7,178 bases of DNA from Actinoplanes liguriensis (GTDB taxonomy: Bacteria > Actinomycetota > Actinomycetes > Mycobacteriales > Micromonosporaceae): positions 2,519 through 9,696 of the forward strand of contig KL571220.1 in NCBI GenBank assembly GCA_000715855.1. Direction: 5' to 3'. Of this stretch, positions 1-7,155 are shown piece by piece. The notes below the pieces were generated by a model. The model saw only the letters and a list, made by a program, of their open reading frames with translations. It was not told where the DNA came from and did no database searches. The stretch's first letter is position 1. The number at the start of each line of letters is the position of its first letter. Position numbers and translations under genes: made by a program.

Positions 1-90
1 GGCGGGCGGGGGTAGCAGGGGGCGACGGCCGAGGCGGGCGGCCGGGCGCGCGAGGGCGACCAGCGCCGGGGCTGCTGGCTGGTGGTGTGG
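1..90. other. G-rich non-coding stretch downstream of the CBS gene
   Basis: No convincing gene is visible here. The plus strand is extremely rich in G, and the minus strand has no ATG, GTG or TTG that could begin a gene running off the window edge. An imperfect inverted repeat, ACCAGC (59-64) with GCTGGT (78-83), lies 8-32 bases past the stop codon of the minus-strand CBS gene. It could act as a weak terminator for that gene, but a 6-bp stem with a 13-base loop is poor evidence in DNA this GC-rich. Confidence 0.4.
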
Positions 91-480
91 TCAGGCGGCG
101 GCGGAGGCGGGGAGCAGGGCCACGTCGCTCAGGCTGATCAGGCCGACCACCTTGCGGTCGTTGTCGCAGACCAGCAGCCGCCGGACAGCCCGCGACCGCA
201 TCGCCTGCACCGCCTCCTCCACCGTCGCGTTCTGCTCGATCATGATGAGCTCCCGCGTGGCGATCGACCCGAGCGTGGTCGTGGCGGCGGGCAGGTTCTC
301 CGCGATGGCCCGGACGACGATGTCCCGATCGGTGACGATGCCGGCCATGGTCGGCCCGTGGGTCACCACCACGTCGCCGATGCCCTGGTCGCGCATCGCC
401 TGTGCGGCTTCGTCGAGCGGAGTGTCCTCGGGCAGGTAGACCACCCGCCGCGTCATCGCGTCCGCAACCAGCCTCGCCAT
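91..480 (-). CDS. Small tandem CBS-domain protein (HRP1-like)
   Basis: This 129-residue soluble protein consists almost entirely of two CBS domains, at about residues 5-60 and 69-125. The first ends in a GIVTDRDIV motif (47-55) and the second in VVGLISLSDVA (111-121). The T/S-x-x-D pattern in each is where CBS domains usually contact adenine nucleotides. There is no signal peptide, membrane segment or attached catalytic domain. Size and arrangement match stand-alone actinobacterial CBS proteins such as M. tuberculosis Rv2626c (HRP1), which are thought to sense nucleotides or energy state. Binding of AMP or ATP is inferred from the family. The ATG at 478-480 is preceded by a purine-rich ATAGGGGTGGGGT that can serve as ribosome binding site. 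The gene is divergent from the SGNH hydrolase gene, so the two may share a control region. Its partner protein is unknown. Confidence 0.9.
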   Translation of the reverse strand: MARLVADAMTRRVVYLPEDTPLDEAAQAMRDQGIGDVVVTHGPTMAGIVTDRDIVVRAIAENLPAATTTLGSIATRELIMIEQNATVEEAVQAMRSRAVRRLLVCDNDRKVVGLISLSDVALLPASAAA

Positions 481-721
481 ACCCCACCCCTATCGCCGTC
501 GATACGTCGATTACTCCAGTTCTCCCACGACTAACCCCGGAACGTCCACCGGCGGCACGTGCTTTCACTCACCGGTTCCACGAGAGGGGACCGACATCTT
601 AGAGAGGGCCACCGACTAAATCACGTGCTTATCTAGGTGTCGCCATCGTCACGTTCCGCTCCTTACATCTGCGGAGGAAACTGATCCGGCAACCACAGCT
701 GAACAGTCGTTAGGGGGAACG
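481..721. promoter_or_regulatory. Divergent intergenic control region with two CACGTGCTT copies
   Basis: These 241 bases separate the minus-strand CBS gene from the plus-strand hydrolase gene and must hold both promoters. The palindrome-cored 9-mer CACGTGCTT occurs twice in the same orientation, at 556-564 and 622-630, 66 bases apart. That distance is about six helical turns. No good TTGACA/TANNNT pair was found on either strand, and no clear SigR, SigB or DosR-type box. The region is somewhat less GC-rich than the genes around it. A control role rests on position and on the repeated motif only. Confidence 0.35.
712..718 (+). promoter_or_regulatory. Ribosome binding site of the SGNH hydrolase gene
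   Basis: AGGGGGA lies three bases upstream of the ATG at 722, slightly closer than usual but the best match available. A second purine run, GGAGGAAA at 673-680, is too far upstream to serve this start. No upstream in-frame ATG or GTG was found that it could serve. Confidence 0.6.
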
Positions 722-1495
722 ATGGCCTGGCGCAGCTTCGTGGCAATGGGCGACAGCTTCACCGAGGGCATGTGCGACGGGTATCCGGACGGCACGTACC
801 GCGGATGGGCTGACCTGGTCGCCACCCGTCTCGCGGTCGACTCCGGTCCCGACTTCGGATATGCCAATCTGGCGATCCGCGGCCGGCTCCTGGACCAGGT
901 GGTCGCCGAGCAGCTCGAGCCGACCCTGGAGATGAAGCCCGACCTGGTGAGTTTCGCGGCCGGCGGGAACGACATCCTGCGGCCACGGGTCGATCCACAC
1001 ATCCTGGTCGACAGGATCGAGCCGGTGATCGCGCGCATCCGGGCGACCGGCGCGGACGTGATCATGTTCCGGTTCGCCGACGTCGCCGTGCACATCCCCG
1101 GCGGTCAGCGCATGATCGGCGCCCGTGCGGCGATCCTCAACGACGGCTTTCGGGACATCGCGCGCAAGCACGGGGCGTACCTGATCGATCTTTTCGCCGA
1201 TCATGCCTACCTGAACCGCAGCCTGTGGAGCGACGACCGGCTGCACCTGTCCGAGTCCGGGCATCGCCGGGTCGCCGGTCACGTGCTGAACGCGCTGGGC
1301 GTCGGGGTTGAGGAGGACTGGATGCTGGTTCCGCCGGCGCCGCAGCCCACCCCGTGGCGGCTTGCTCGCAGCGCCGACCTGCGCTGGGCGCGCGAGCACC
1401 TGGCGCCCTGGGTCGGGCGGCACCTGCGCGGGCAGTCCTCGGGTGACCTCGTGACGGCCAAGCGACCCGTGCTGGCCCCGATCGGCGACCGGTAA
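722..1495 (+). CDS. SGNH/GDSL-family hydrolase (esterase/lipase-like)
   Basis: This 257-residue protein has all the SGNH blocks. Block I is GDSFTEG (10-16) with nucleophile Ser12. Block II has Gly54 in NLAIRGR. Block III is GGND (81-84) with Asn83. Block V is [10 protein letters not shown] (172-181), with Asp172 and His175 completing the triad. These residues predict an intact serine esterase or acyl-hydrolase. The substrate cannot be read from the sequence. There is no signal peptide or transmembrane helix, so it is expected in the cytoplasm, unlike many secreted GDSL lipases. After a Pro-rich hinge ([10 protein letters not shown], 203-212) comes a basic tail of about 45 residues ([15 protein letters not shown], then KRP). 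I recall this tail from a widespread actinobacterial subgroup. The sulfurtransferase gene starts eight bases after the stop codon, so the two are probably co-transcribed. Confidence 0.93.
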   Translation: MAWRSFVAMGDSFTEGMCDGYPDGTYRGWADLVATRLAVDSGPDFGYANLAIRGRLLDQVVAEQLEPTLEMKPDLVSFAAGGNDILRPRVDPHILVDRIEPVIARIRATGADVIMFRFADVAVHIPGGQRMIGARAAILNDGFRDIARKHGAYLIDLFADHAYLNRSLWSDDRLHLSESGHRRVAGHVLNALGVGVEEDWMLVPPAPQPTPWRLARSADLRWAREHLAPWVGRHLRGQSSGDLVTAKRPVLAPIGDR

Positions 1496-1498
1496 GGA
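1494..1498 (+). promoter_or_regulatory. Ribosome binding site overlapping the hydrolase stop codon
   Basis: AAGGA overlaps the TAA stop (1493-1495) of the hydrolase gene and lies five bases before the GTG at 1504. The alternative ATG at 1513 would be 14 bases away, so the GTG is preferred. The arrangement suggests that the sulfurtransferase is translated in coupling with the upstream gene. Confidence 0.6.
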
Positions 1499-1503
1499 CT
1501 AGC

Positions 1504-2412
1504 GTGACAGGCATGTCCGTTCCGAACGATCCGGCGCAGGCGCTGCAGGCCTACGCGCACCCCGACAAACTGGTCACGACTGAGTGGCTCGCCGCGAATC
1601 TGGACACCCCCGGCCTGGTGGTCGTCGAGTCGGACGAGGATGTTCTGCTCTACGACACCGGGCACATCCCGGGCGCGGTCAAGGTCGACTGGCATCTCGA
1701 GCTGAACGACCAGCTCACCCGGGACTACCTGGATCCGGCCGCGTTCGCCGCGATGTGTGAGGCGAAGGGCATCGGCCGCGACGACACGATCGTGTTCTAC
1801 GGCGACAATTTCAACTGGTGGGCGTCGTACGCACTCTGGGTCTTCAGTCTTTTCGGACACCGCGACGTGCGCCTTATCGACGGTGGCCGCCAGAAGTGGG
1901 TGGCCGAGGGACGTCCGGTGACGCGGGACAAGACGACCCGCGCCACGGCGGAGTATCCGGTGCCGGTCCGCAACGACGTGGAGATCCGCGCGTTCCGCGA
2001 CCAGGTGATGGGGCACATCGCCAGCGGGCGGCCGCTGGTCGACGTGCGCTCCCCGCAGGAGTACACCGGCGAGCTCACCCACATGGCGGCCTATCCGCAG
2101 GAGGGCGCGCTGCGTGGCGGGCACATCCCGGGCGCGTTCAGCAAGCCGTGGAAGTCCGCGGCGAACGACGACGGCACGTTCAAGGCGCACGACGACCTGA
2201 TCAAGATCTACCGCGACGAGCTGGGCCTGGAGACGGGCGACGACATCATCGCGTATTGCCGGATCGGCGAGCGTTCCAGCCACACCTGGTTCGTCCTGCA
2301 CCACCTCCTGGGGTACCCGCAGGTGCGCAACTACGACGGTTCCTGGACGGAGTGGGGCAACCTGGTCCGGGCCCCGATCGCCAAGGGCGCGGAGCCCGGC
2401 GGGCTGAGCTGA
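1504..2412 (+). CDS. cysA: Thiosulfate sulfurtransferase, CysA2/CysA3-type rhodanese
   Basis: This 302-residue tandem-rhodanese protein is expected to move a sulfane sulfur from thiosulfate (possibly 3-mercaptopyruvate) to a thiophilic acceptor in the cytoplasm. The N-terminal rhodanese fold (about 24-140) is the inactive one: its loop reads [12 protein letters not shown] (98-109), with no cysteine at the catalytic position. The C-terminal fold (about 160-292) holds the active loop CRIGERSS (252-259), with Cys252 as persulfide carrier, followed by NYDGSW (276-281). The loop and the stretch after it closely match what I recall of mycobacterial CysA2/CysA3. A GTG start at 1504 is chosen over the ATG at 1513 because AAGGA lies five bases upstream of it. 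The sseC gene that follows cysA in mycobacteria is absent; a terminator follows instead. The symbol is used in the mycobacterial sense, not for the sulfate transporter ATPase. Confidence 0.92.
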   Translation: MTGMSVPNDPAQALQAYAHPDKLVTTEWLAANLDTPGLVVVESDEDVLLYDTGHIPGAVKVDWHLELNDQLTRDYLDPAAFAAMCEAKGIGRDDTIVFYGDNFNWWASYALWVFSLFGHRDVRLIDGGRQKWVAEGRPVTRDKTTRATAEYPVPVRNDVEIRAFRDQVMGHIASGRPLVDVRSPQEYTGELTHMAAYPQEGALRGGHIPGAFSKPWKSAANDDGTFKAHDDLIKIYRDELGLETGDDIIAYCRIGERSSHTWFVLHHLLGYPQVRNYDGSWTEWGNLVRAPIAKGAEPGGLS

Positions 2413-2414
2413 GA

Positions 2415-2446
2415 TTCCGCGAGAGGCGAAAGCGCCTCTCGCGGAA
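2415..2446 (+). terminator. Stem-loop terminator after the sulfurtransferase gene
   Basis: A perfect 14-bp inverted repeat with a 4-base AAAG loop begins three bases after the TGA stop. The arms are 2415-2428 (TTCCGCGAGAGGCG) and 2433-2446 (CGCCTCTCGCGGAA). No U tract follows; the next bases are CCCCGG. Such stems without a U tail are commonly proposed as terminators in high-GC actinobacteria. Position and stem quality make this the likely end of the hydrolase-sulfurtransferase transcript. An mRNA-stabilising role at the 3' end is also possible. Confidence 0.75.
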
Positions 2447-2571
2447 CCCCGGTTCGTCAGACGAAGTCAGAGAAGTCAGACGAAGGCGGAACGCCGGTTC
2501 GTCAGGCGAAGCCAGATGAAGTCAGGCGAAGTCAGGCGAAGGCGGAAACCGCGCAGTTTTTGTCAGACGAA
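2441..2571. repeat. Intergenic array of GTCAGRCGAA decamers in a higher-order repeat
   Basis: Eight copies of a GTCAGRCGAA-like unit occur at 2456, 2466 (9 bases long), 2475, 2501, 2511 (GCCAGATGAA), 2521, 2531 and 2562. They lie in three blocks, each opening with GCGGAA (2441, 2486, 2542). The first two blocks continue with C-rich bases and GGTTC before the decamers. Block spacing is 45 and then 56 bases. In each block the first decamer sits in a 13-bp near-palindrome TTYGTCAGRCGAA: 2453-2465 (perfect around a central A), 2498-2510 and 2559-2571. The array lies between the terminator and the start of the HSP90-like gene. It has no CRISPR-like spacers and codes for nothing evident. It could be a clustered operator, a strain-specific minisatellite or a processed RNA structure; the sequence does not decide. 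Confidence 0.85.
2542..2561 (+). terminator. Weak hairpin followed by a T tract
   Basis: GCGG-AAA-CCGC (2542-2552) forms a 4-bp stem with a 3-base loop. TTTTT (2557-2561) follows four bases later, the only such T run in this GC-rich neighbourhood. It may be a back-up terminator for read-through from upstream, or an AT-rich element of the promoter for the next gene. The stem is short and the gap before the T run is wrong for a classic terminator. Confidence 0.22.
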
Positions 2572-2576
2572 CCCGG

Positions 2577-2582
2577 TACCGT
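2577..2582 (+). promoter_or_regulatory. Possible -10 element for a leaderless HSP90-like transcript
   Basis: TACCGT fits the actinobacterial -10 pattern TANNNT and lies eight bases before the GTG at 2591. That is the spacing expected if transcription begins at the first base of the start codon. No Shine-Dalgarno sequence precedes that GTG, which supports a leaderless message. There is no well-spaced -35: TTGTCA at 2560-2565 resembles the consensus but leaves a spacer of only 11 bases. The last repeat copy (2562-2571) would occupy about -29 to -20, a position where a bound protein could affect the polymerase. Confidence 0.4.
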
Positions 2583-2590
2583 GCGCTGCC

Positions 2591-4330
2591 GTGAGCAACA
2601 CCTTCCAGGTCGATCTACGGGGCATCGTCGACCTGCTCAGTCACCACCTCTACGCGAGCCCCCGCGTGTATGTCCGCGAGCTCCTGCAGAACGCCGTCGA
2701 CGCGATCACCGCGGTCGGCCCCGATCACGCCGGCCGGGTCGCGATCACCACCGGCGACACGCTGCGGATCACCGACAACGGCATCGGGCTCACCGAGGCG
2801 CAGGTGCACGAGTTGCTCGCCACCATCGGCCGCAGCTCGAAGCGGGACGAGCTGGGCTTCGCCCGGCACGAGTTCCTCGGCCAGTTCGGCATCGGCCTGC
2901 TCTCCTGTTTCCTAGTGGCGGACGAGATCCGGGTGCACACCCGGCGCGAGGGCGCCGCCCCGGTTCTCTGGACCGGATTCTCCGATGGGCGTTACGAGGT
3001 GCGGCCCGGCGACAAGCGTGAGCCCGGCACCACGGTCACCCTGATGCCGCGGCGGGGCGCCGAGCACTACCTGACCGGTGCGACCGTGACCGAGCTGGCC
3101 GAGCTCTACGGTTCGCTGCTGCCGGTGGACGTGACCGTGGACGGGCGCCGCGTCACTGCCGGGACGGTGCCGTGGGCGCTGCCGGCGGGCGAGCGAAACG
3201 CGTACGCCGAAAAGGTCCTGGGTTTCCGTCCTTTTGACGTGATCGAGCTGAACGTTCCCGGCGCCGGCTTGAGTGGCGCGGCGTTCGTGCTGCCCACGCC
3301 GGTCAATCCGGCCAGTCGTGGCGGCCACCGGGTCTACCTCAAGCGGATGCTGCTCTCCGAGAGCGTGGAGGGGTTGCTCCCGGAATGGGCGTTCTTCGCG
3401 CGGTGTGTGGTGGACAGCACCGAGCTGCGCCCGACCGCGAGCCGTGAGGCGCTCTACGACGACGGCATGCTGGCCGAGACGCGGGAGGCGATCGCCGATC
3501 AGCTGCGTGGCTGGCTGGTCCGGCTCTCCACGACCGATCCGCGGCGCCTCGCCCAGTTCCTGCAGATCCACCACCTCGGTGTGAAGGCGCTGGCGCTGCA
3601 CGACGACGAGATGCTGCGCCTGGTCGAGCAGTGGTATCCGATGCAGACCAACATGGGTGAGCTGACGCTCGCCGAGTTCCGGGCGCGATTCGGCGTGCTC
3701 CGCTATGCCGCGACCGCCGACGAGTTCCGCCAGCTCGCCGCCGTCGCGGCCGCGCAGGACGTGGGCCTGATCAACGGTGGTTACGTCTACGACTCCGACC
3801 TGATCCAGCGGCTCGCCGTCACCGACCCCGAGGTGCGGGTGGAGCGGCTCGACCCGACCGATCTGACCACCCGGTTCACCGCGGTCGACGCGGAGGTCGA
3901 GCTGCGGCTGCGCCCGTTCCTGTCGGCGGCCCAGCGCCGCCTGGACAAGCTGGGCTGCGAGGTGGTGGTCCGTGCGTTCGACCCGGCCGGTCTGCCCGCG
4001 TTGTATCTGGTGAGCCGGGCCGCCGCGTTCCACGACGAGTTCACCGCGAGCCGGGATCAGGCCGACGACCTGTGGGGCGGGGTGCTCGACGCGCTCTCCT
4101 CGACGGTGCCGAACGATCGGCCGCAGCTCGTGCTGAACCACCGCAATCCGCTGATCCGGCGGGTGGCGTTGCTGGGCGACTCGGAGCTCGCCGGGCTGGC
4201 CGTGGAGTCGCTCTACGGCCAGGCGCTGCTGCTCGGTCACCATCCGATCCGGCCGGCCGACGCGGCCCTGCTGACCACATCGTTCCTGGGCCTGCTGGAC
4301 CGGGCCGTCCCCGGGGAGGAGACCCGATGA
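2591..4330 (+). CDS. HSP90-family protein (HtpG-like GHKL ATPase)
   Basis: This is a 579-residue cytoplasmic HSP90-type chaperone of the divergent actinobacterial group. The N-terminal GHKL ATPase has ELLQNAVDAI (30-39; Glu30, Asn34), DNGIG (62-66), TIGRSSK (78-84), the lid-side GQFGIGLLS (97-105) and GTTVTL (146-151). All key ATP and Mg2+ residues are present. The middle domain is recognisable by VYLKRMLLSE (248-257), LLPEW (262-266) and VVDSTELRPTASRE (273-286); Arg285 matches the catalytic arginine of HSP90. After about residue 300 similarity to HtpG fades, and the protein is shorter than the usual 620-640 residues. It ends in PGEETR, not MEEVD. The open frame extends to an ATG at 2516, but those 25 extra codons lie in the repeat array; conserved sequence begins at NTFQVDLRGIVDLL, so the GTG at 2591 is chosen. 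The stop overlaps the TPR gene by ATGA. Confidence 0.92.
   Translation: MSNTFQVDLRGIVDLLSHHLYASPRVYVRELLQNAVDAITAVGPDHAGRVAITTGDTLRITDNGIGLTEAQVHELLATIGRSSKRDELGFARHEFLGQFGIGLLSCFLVADEIRVHTRREGAAPVLWTGFSDGRYEVRPGDKREPGTTVTLMPRRGAEHYLTGATVTELAELYGSLLPVDVTVDGRRVTAGTVPWALPAGERNAYAEKVLGFRPFDVIELNVPGAGLSGAAFVLPTPVNPASRGGHRVYLKRMLLSESVEGLLPEWAFFARCVVDSTELRPTASREALYDDGMLAETREAIADQLRGWLVRLSTTDPRRLAQFLQIHHLGVKALALHDDEMLRLVEQWYPMQTNMGELTLAEFRARFGVLRYAATADEFRQLAAVAAAQDVGLINGGYVYDSDLIQRLAVTDPEVRVERLDPTDLTTRFTAVDAEVELRLRPFLSAAQRRLDKLGCEVVVRAFDPAGLPALYLVSRAAAFHDEFTASRDQADDLWGGVLDALSSTVPNDRPQLVLNHRNPLIRRVALLGDSELAGLAVESLYGQALLLGHHPIRPADAALLTTSFLGLLDRAVPGEETR
4313..4321 (+). promoter_or_regulatory. Strong ribosome binding site of the TPR gene, inside the HSP90-like gene
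   Basis: GGGGAGGAG is close to the ideal anti-16S complement and lies five bases before the ATG at 4327. It decides the start: the frame stays open upstream to 4072, but that extension overlaps the HSP90-like gene in another frame and has the Ala/Arg/Gly-rich look of shadow coding. With the ATGA overlap it indicates translational coupling. Confidence 0.85.
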
Positions 4331-7107
4331 AGACTTCCGAAGAGCTGTGGGGCGTGCTGCAGGAGGCCCGCCATCTGCCGTACGGCTCGGCCCAGATCGC
4401 CCTGGTCGACGAGGTGTTGCGGCACGTGGACGGGGCGGGCGACCCGGCGCTGGCGTTCTACACCCGTTTGTTCGGGACGACGGCGTATCACTACGGCGGC
4501 GAGTCGGTGAAGTCGTTCGCCACGTTCTCCTGGTGCGTGGCCGATTTTGATCGGAACCCGCAGCCGTACCACGAGCGCTGGACGCACAACCTGCTCTGGC
4601 TGTTCAAGACGATGACCAGCGCGCTCACGAGGTTCCCGGAGATTCCGCTCGCGCGGACGACGGCCGTGCTCGACGACATGGAGCGGCGTTACCGCGAGAC
4701 CGGCCACGGCATGCAGCCGGTCTACAAGCACCGTTACCTGGTGGCCCGGCACATCGGCGCGACCGAGGAGGCGGAGGGCTGGTTCGAGAAGTGGCGTGCC
4801 GCCCCGCGCAACGAGCTCTCCGACTGTGCCGGCTGCGACCCCACGACGATGGTGGTCCACCTGAACAGCCGGGAGCTCTACGACGAGGCCGTCGAGTTGT
4901 CCGCGCCGGTGCTGGCCGGCGAGCTGAACTGTAACGAGCAGCCGCAGAGCATCCTCAGCGAGCTGATGGTGTCGTACCTGAAGAGCGGCCGCCTGGACGA
5001 GGCCGCCGACGCGCACCGCCGTTCCTACCTGCTCGAACGCGGTAATCTGGCCGATCTCTCCGGCATCGGCGACCACATCCTGTTCTGCGCGCGCACCGGC
5101 AACGAGGCCCGTGGCCTGGAGATCCTCCAGCGGCACATCGACTGGCTGGACCGTGCGCCGACCCCCGCCGCGGCGATGGACTTCGCGGCCGCCTCGGTGG
5201 CGCTGCTGCGGCGGCTGATCGCGCTGGGTCACGGCGAGACGAGGATCCGCCGGGCCGGGCGGGAGGATGTCGCCGTCGCGGTGCTCGCGGATGAGCTGGC
5301 GGCGTTCGCGACCGAGTCCGCGGCCCGCTTCGACGCCCGCAACGGCACGGGTCACCAGGGGCGACTGGTCGCCGAGACGATGGCCTCCGAGCCGTACGGG
5401 GTGGTGCTCCCGCTGTCGCCGACGGCCCGGCGGCCGCGAGGCCCGGTGCCCGACCACGTTCCACAGAAGACGGTGCAGAGGCCGTACATTCCGAACATTC
5501 CGGACGGGTTGTCCGAGGCCGAGCTGCTCGACCTGGCCGAGAAGCACCTGGACGCGGACGAGCACGACGCGTTCGGCGCGGTGCTGGACACGTTCGCGAG
5601 CCGCTTCCCCGACCCGTCCGAGCCGCTGCTCGCCGCCCGGCTGTGGATGTTCCGCGGCTTCCACCGGAGTGGCGAGGACACCGAGGGCACCGTCGAGGCC
5701 TTCGAAAAGGCGATTTCGGCGTACGAGGTGACGGGCGACCCCGGCAGGGTGAGCGCCCTGCGCGCCCGGATCGCGTTCGAGCTCAGCCGCAACGAGAAGC
5801 TCGACCCGGAGGAGGCCCTGTCGATCGTCCGGGCTGACGCCGAGTTCCAGGACGAGCACGGCACCCACCGTGACCGGGCGAGCGCCTGGCTGCGGGTGTC
5901 CATGGTGTACTTCGGGATGCAGCGGTTCGACGAGGCCAACGAGGCCGGCGACCGGGCGGACCGGCATGTCGCCGAGGCCGGTGAGCCGCGCCGGGAGGCG
6001 TACCACGCGCTGCTGCGGGCCCGTAACCGTTCCGCAGCCGATCGCGACGACGAAGCGCGCGAGGCGGCCCGGGCCGCGTGGGACTTCTACCGGGTGAACG
6101 GCCCGGCCCGGTCCAGCGCCGAGGCGGCCACGATCTACGGCCAGATGGCCGAGGACCCGGCCGACGTGGTGGCGGCGATGACCGAGTCGCTGAGTTTCGG
6201 CCTGCCCGGCGCCGAGCTGGTCGCGCACGCGCTGCGCGGTCGTGCGCTGATGGCCTCGGAGCGTCCGGCCGAGGCGATCGACGACATGGTGGAGGCCGTC
6301 GCGATCTGCACCGAGCAGGAGAACGACCATTCCGGATCATTCGCCCGGCAGGACCTGGCGCAGATGTATCGGGCGGTCGACCGTCTCCCGGAGGCCGCCG
6401 AGGTGGCCGAGGAGGCGCTGCTCGGGTTCGAGCGGCTGGGCTTCGCCGAGCCCGCCAACGACACCAGGTACATGCTGGCAGGTATTTACCGTGATATTGG
6501 TGACACCAGCCGAGCGCTGGAGCTCTACCGCGAACTGATCGAAGTGCTCGCCGACAACCCGGCCGGCCGTGGCCAGATCGGCGAGGACGCCGGCGAGGTC
6601 CTCTACCGGTTGGACCGCGACGCCGAGGCGGCGCTGACGTTCCGGGCGGCTGCCGAGGCGCTGCGCGAGGCCGGTGATCCGGTCGGTGAGCTCCGCGTCC
6701 TGCGTCGCCGGCTCGCGGCGTTGAACTACGCCGACCAGGTCGAGGAGGCCGAGGAGTTGATCTCCTTGGTTACCCGCCGGTACGAAGAACTCCCCGCCGA
6801 ACTGGACGAACAGCCCGGTGTCCAGTGGGGTCGCGGAATCTTCGCATTCGAGGTCGGCAATCTTCTGATGCGTCGTGGGCGGTGGGCCGAGGCCCTGCCA
6901 CACCTCGACGGCGCGCCCGAACGGCTCCGCGCGATCGGGGCCGAGGACGACGCCGACCGAGTTGCCGGGATGCGTTCCGAGGCGTTGTTCAGGTCGGGCC
7001 ACCCGGCCGAGGCGCTGGCGCTGATGGGCACGTTGCCGGAGGCGAAGCGGATTCCGGAGTTGTACGCGGAGATCCGCGAGGCCGTCGATCGGCTGAACGA
7101 CCGTTAA
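4327..7107 (+). CDS. Large tetratricopeptide-repeat protein coupled to the HSP90-like gene
   Basis: This 926-residue, mainly helical protein has no signal peptide or membrane segment. TPR-like helix pairs are visible around 207-237, 434-467, 519-550, 558-590, 636-661, 674-704, 715-741, 752-783, 844-870 and 882-901. The clearest is LAGIYRDIGDTSRALELYRE (717-736). The N-terminal 200 residues are helical but not obviously TPR and contain CAGC (167-170), a CxxC that could bind metal or be redox-active. A Pro- and Arg-rich linker (about 361-394) divides the N-terminal part from the long C-terminal solenoid. No enzymatic or DNA-binding domain was recognised. TPR arrays bind peptides or proteins, so with its ATGA overlap the simplest inference is a partner or client adaptor of the HSP90-like ATPase. 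Direct binding is not shown. Termination is at TAA (7105-7107); only 48 genomic bases follow, so further operon members could be missing. Confidence 0.9.
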   Translation: MKTSEELWGVLQEARHLPYGSAQIALVDEVLRHVDGAGDPALAFYTRLFGTTAYHYGGESVKSFATFSWCVADFDRNPQPYHERWTHNLLWLFKTMTSALTRFPEIPLARTTAVLDDMERRYRETGHGMQPVYKHRYLVARHIGATEEAEGWFEKWRAAPRNELSDCAGCDPTTMVVHLNSRELYDEAVELSAPVLAGELNCNEQPQSILSELMVSYLKSGRLDEAADAHRRSYLLERGNLADLSGIGDHILFCARTGNEARGLEILQRHIDWLDRAPTPAAAMDFAAASVALLRRLIALGHGETRIRRAGREDVAVAVLADELAAFATESAARFDARNGTGHQGRLVAETMASEPYGVVLPLSPTARRPRGPVPDHVPQKTVQRPYIPNIPDGLSEAELLDLAEKHLDADEHDAFGAVLDTFASRFPDPSEPLLAARLWMFRGFHRSGEDTEGTVEAFEKAISAYEVTGDPGRVSALRARIAFELSRNEKLDPEEALSIVRADAEFQDEHGTHRDRASAWLRVSMVYFGMQRFDEANEAGDRADRHVAEAGEPRREAYHALLRARNRSAADRDDEAREAARAAWDFYRVNGPARSSAEAATIYGQMAEDPADVVAAMTESLSFGLPGAELVAHALRGRALMASERPAEAIDDMVEAVAICTEQENDHSGSFARQDLAQMYRAVDRLPEAAEVAEEALLGFERLGFAEPANDTRYMLAGIYRDIGDTSRALELYRELIEVLADNPAGRGQIGEDAGEVLYRLDRDAEAALTFRAAAEALREAGDPVGELRVLRRRLAALNYADQVEEAEELISLVTRRYEELPAELDEQPGVQWGRGIFAFEVGNLLMRRGRWAEALPHLDGAPERLRAIGAEDDADRVAGMRSEALFRSGHPAEALALMGTLPEAKRIPELYAEIREAVDRLNDR

Positions 7108-7155
7108 GTAAGGGCTTGACGACGCGTTAAGGTGACGAGGTGACGACGGTAGAAC

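Noticed and set aside
1279..2304. Minus-strand open frame (341 codons) opposite the hydrolase and rhodanese genes
   Set aside because: It runs antisense across two well-supported genes and shows no recognisable family features.
2441..2571. CRISPR-like array
   Set aside because: The units are 9-10 bases, mostly abutting, with no unique spacers of regular length and no cas genes nearby.
2912..4243. Minus-strand open frame (443 codons) opposite the HSP90-like gene
   Set aside because: It is the antisense shadow of a gene with intact GHKL and middle-domain motifs and has no domain of its own.
4072..4326. 85-codon N-terminal extension of the TPR protein
   Set aside because: It overlaps the HSP90-like gene in another frame, is low-complexity Ala/Arg/Gly-rich, and the strong GGGGAGGAG before ATG 4327 marks the real start.
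4237..6330. Long minus-strand open frame (697 codons) opposite the TPR gene
   Set aside because: Long antisense frames are expected in high-GC DNA; its product is rich in His, Arg, Gly and Val with no recognisable domain, while the plus strand encodes a coherent TPR protein.
7108..7155. Promoter with TTGACG (7116-7121) after the TPR gene
   Set aside because: No -10 element lies at 16-19 bases; TAGAAC (7150-7155) is about 28 bases away and abuts the adapter, so the sequence ends before this can be judged.
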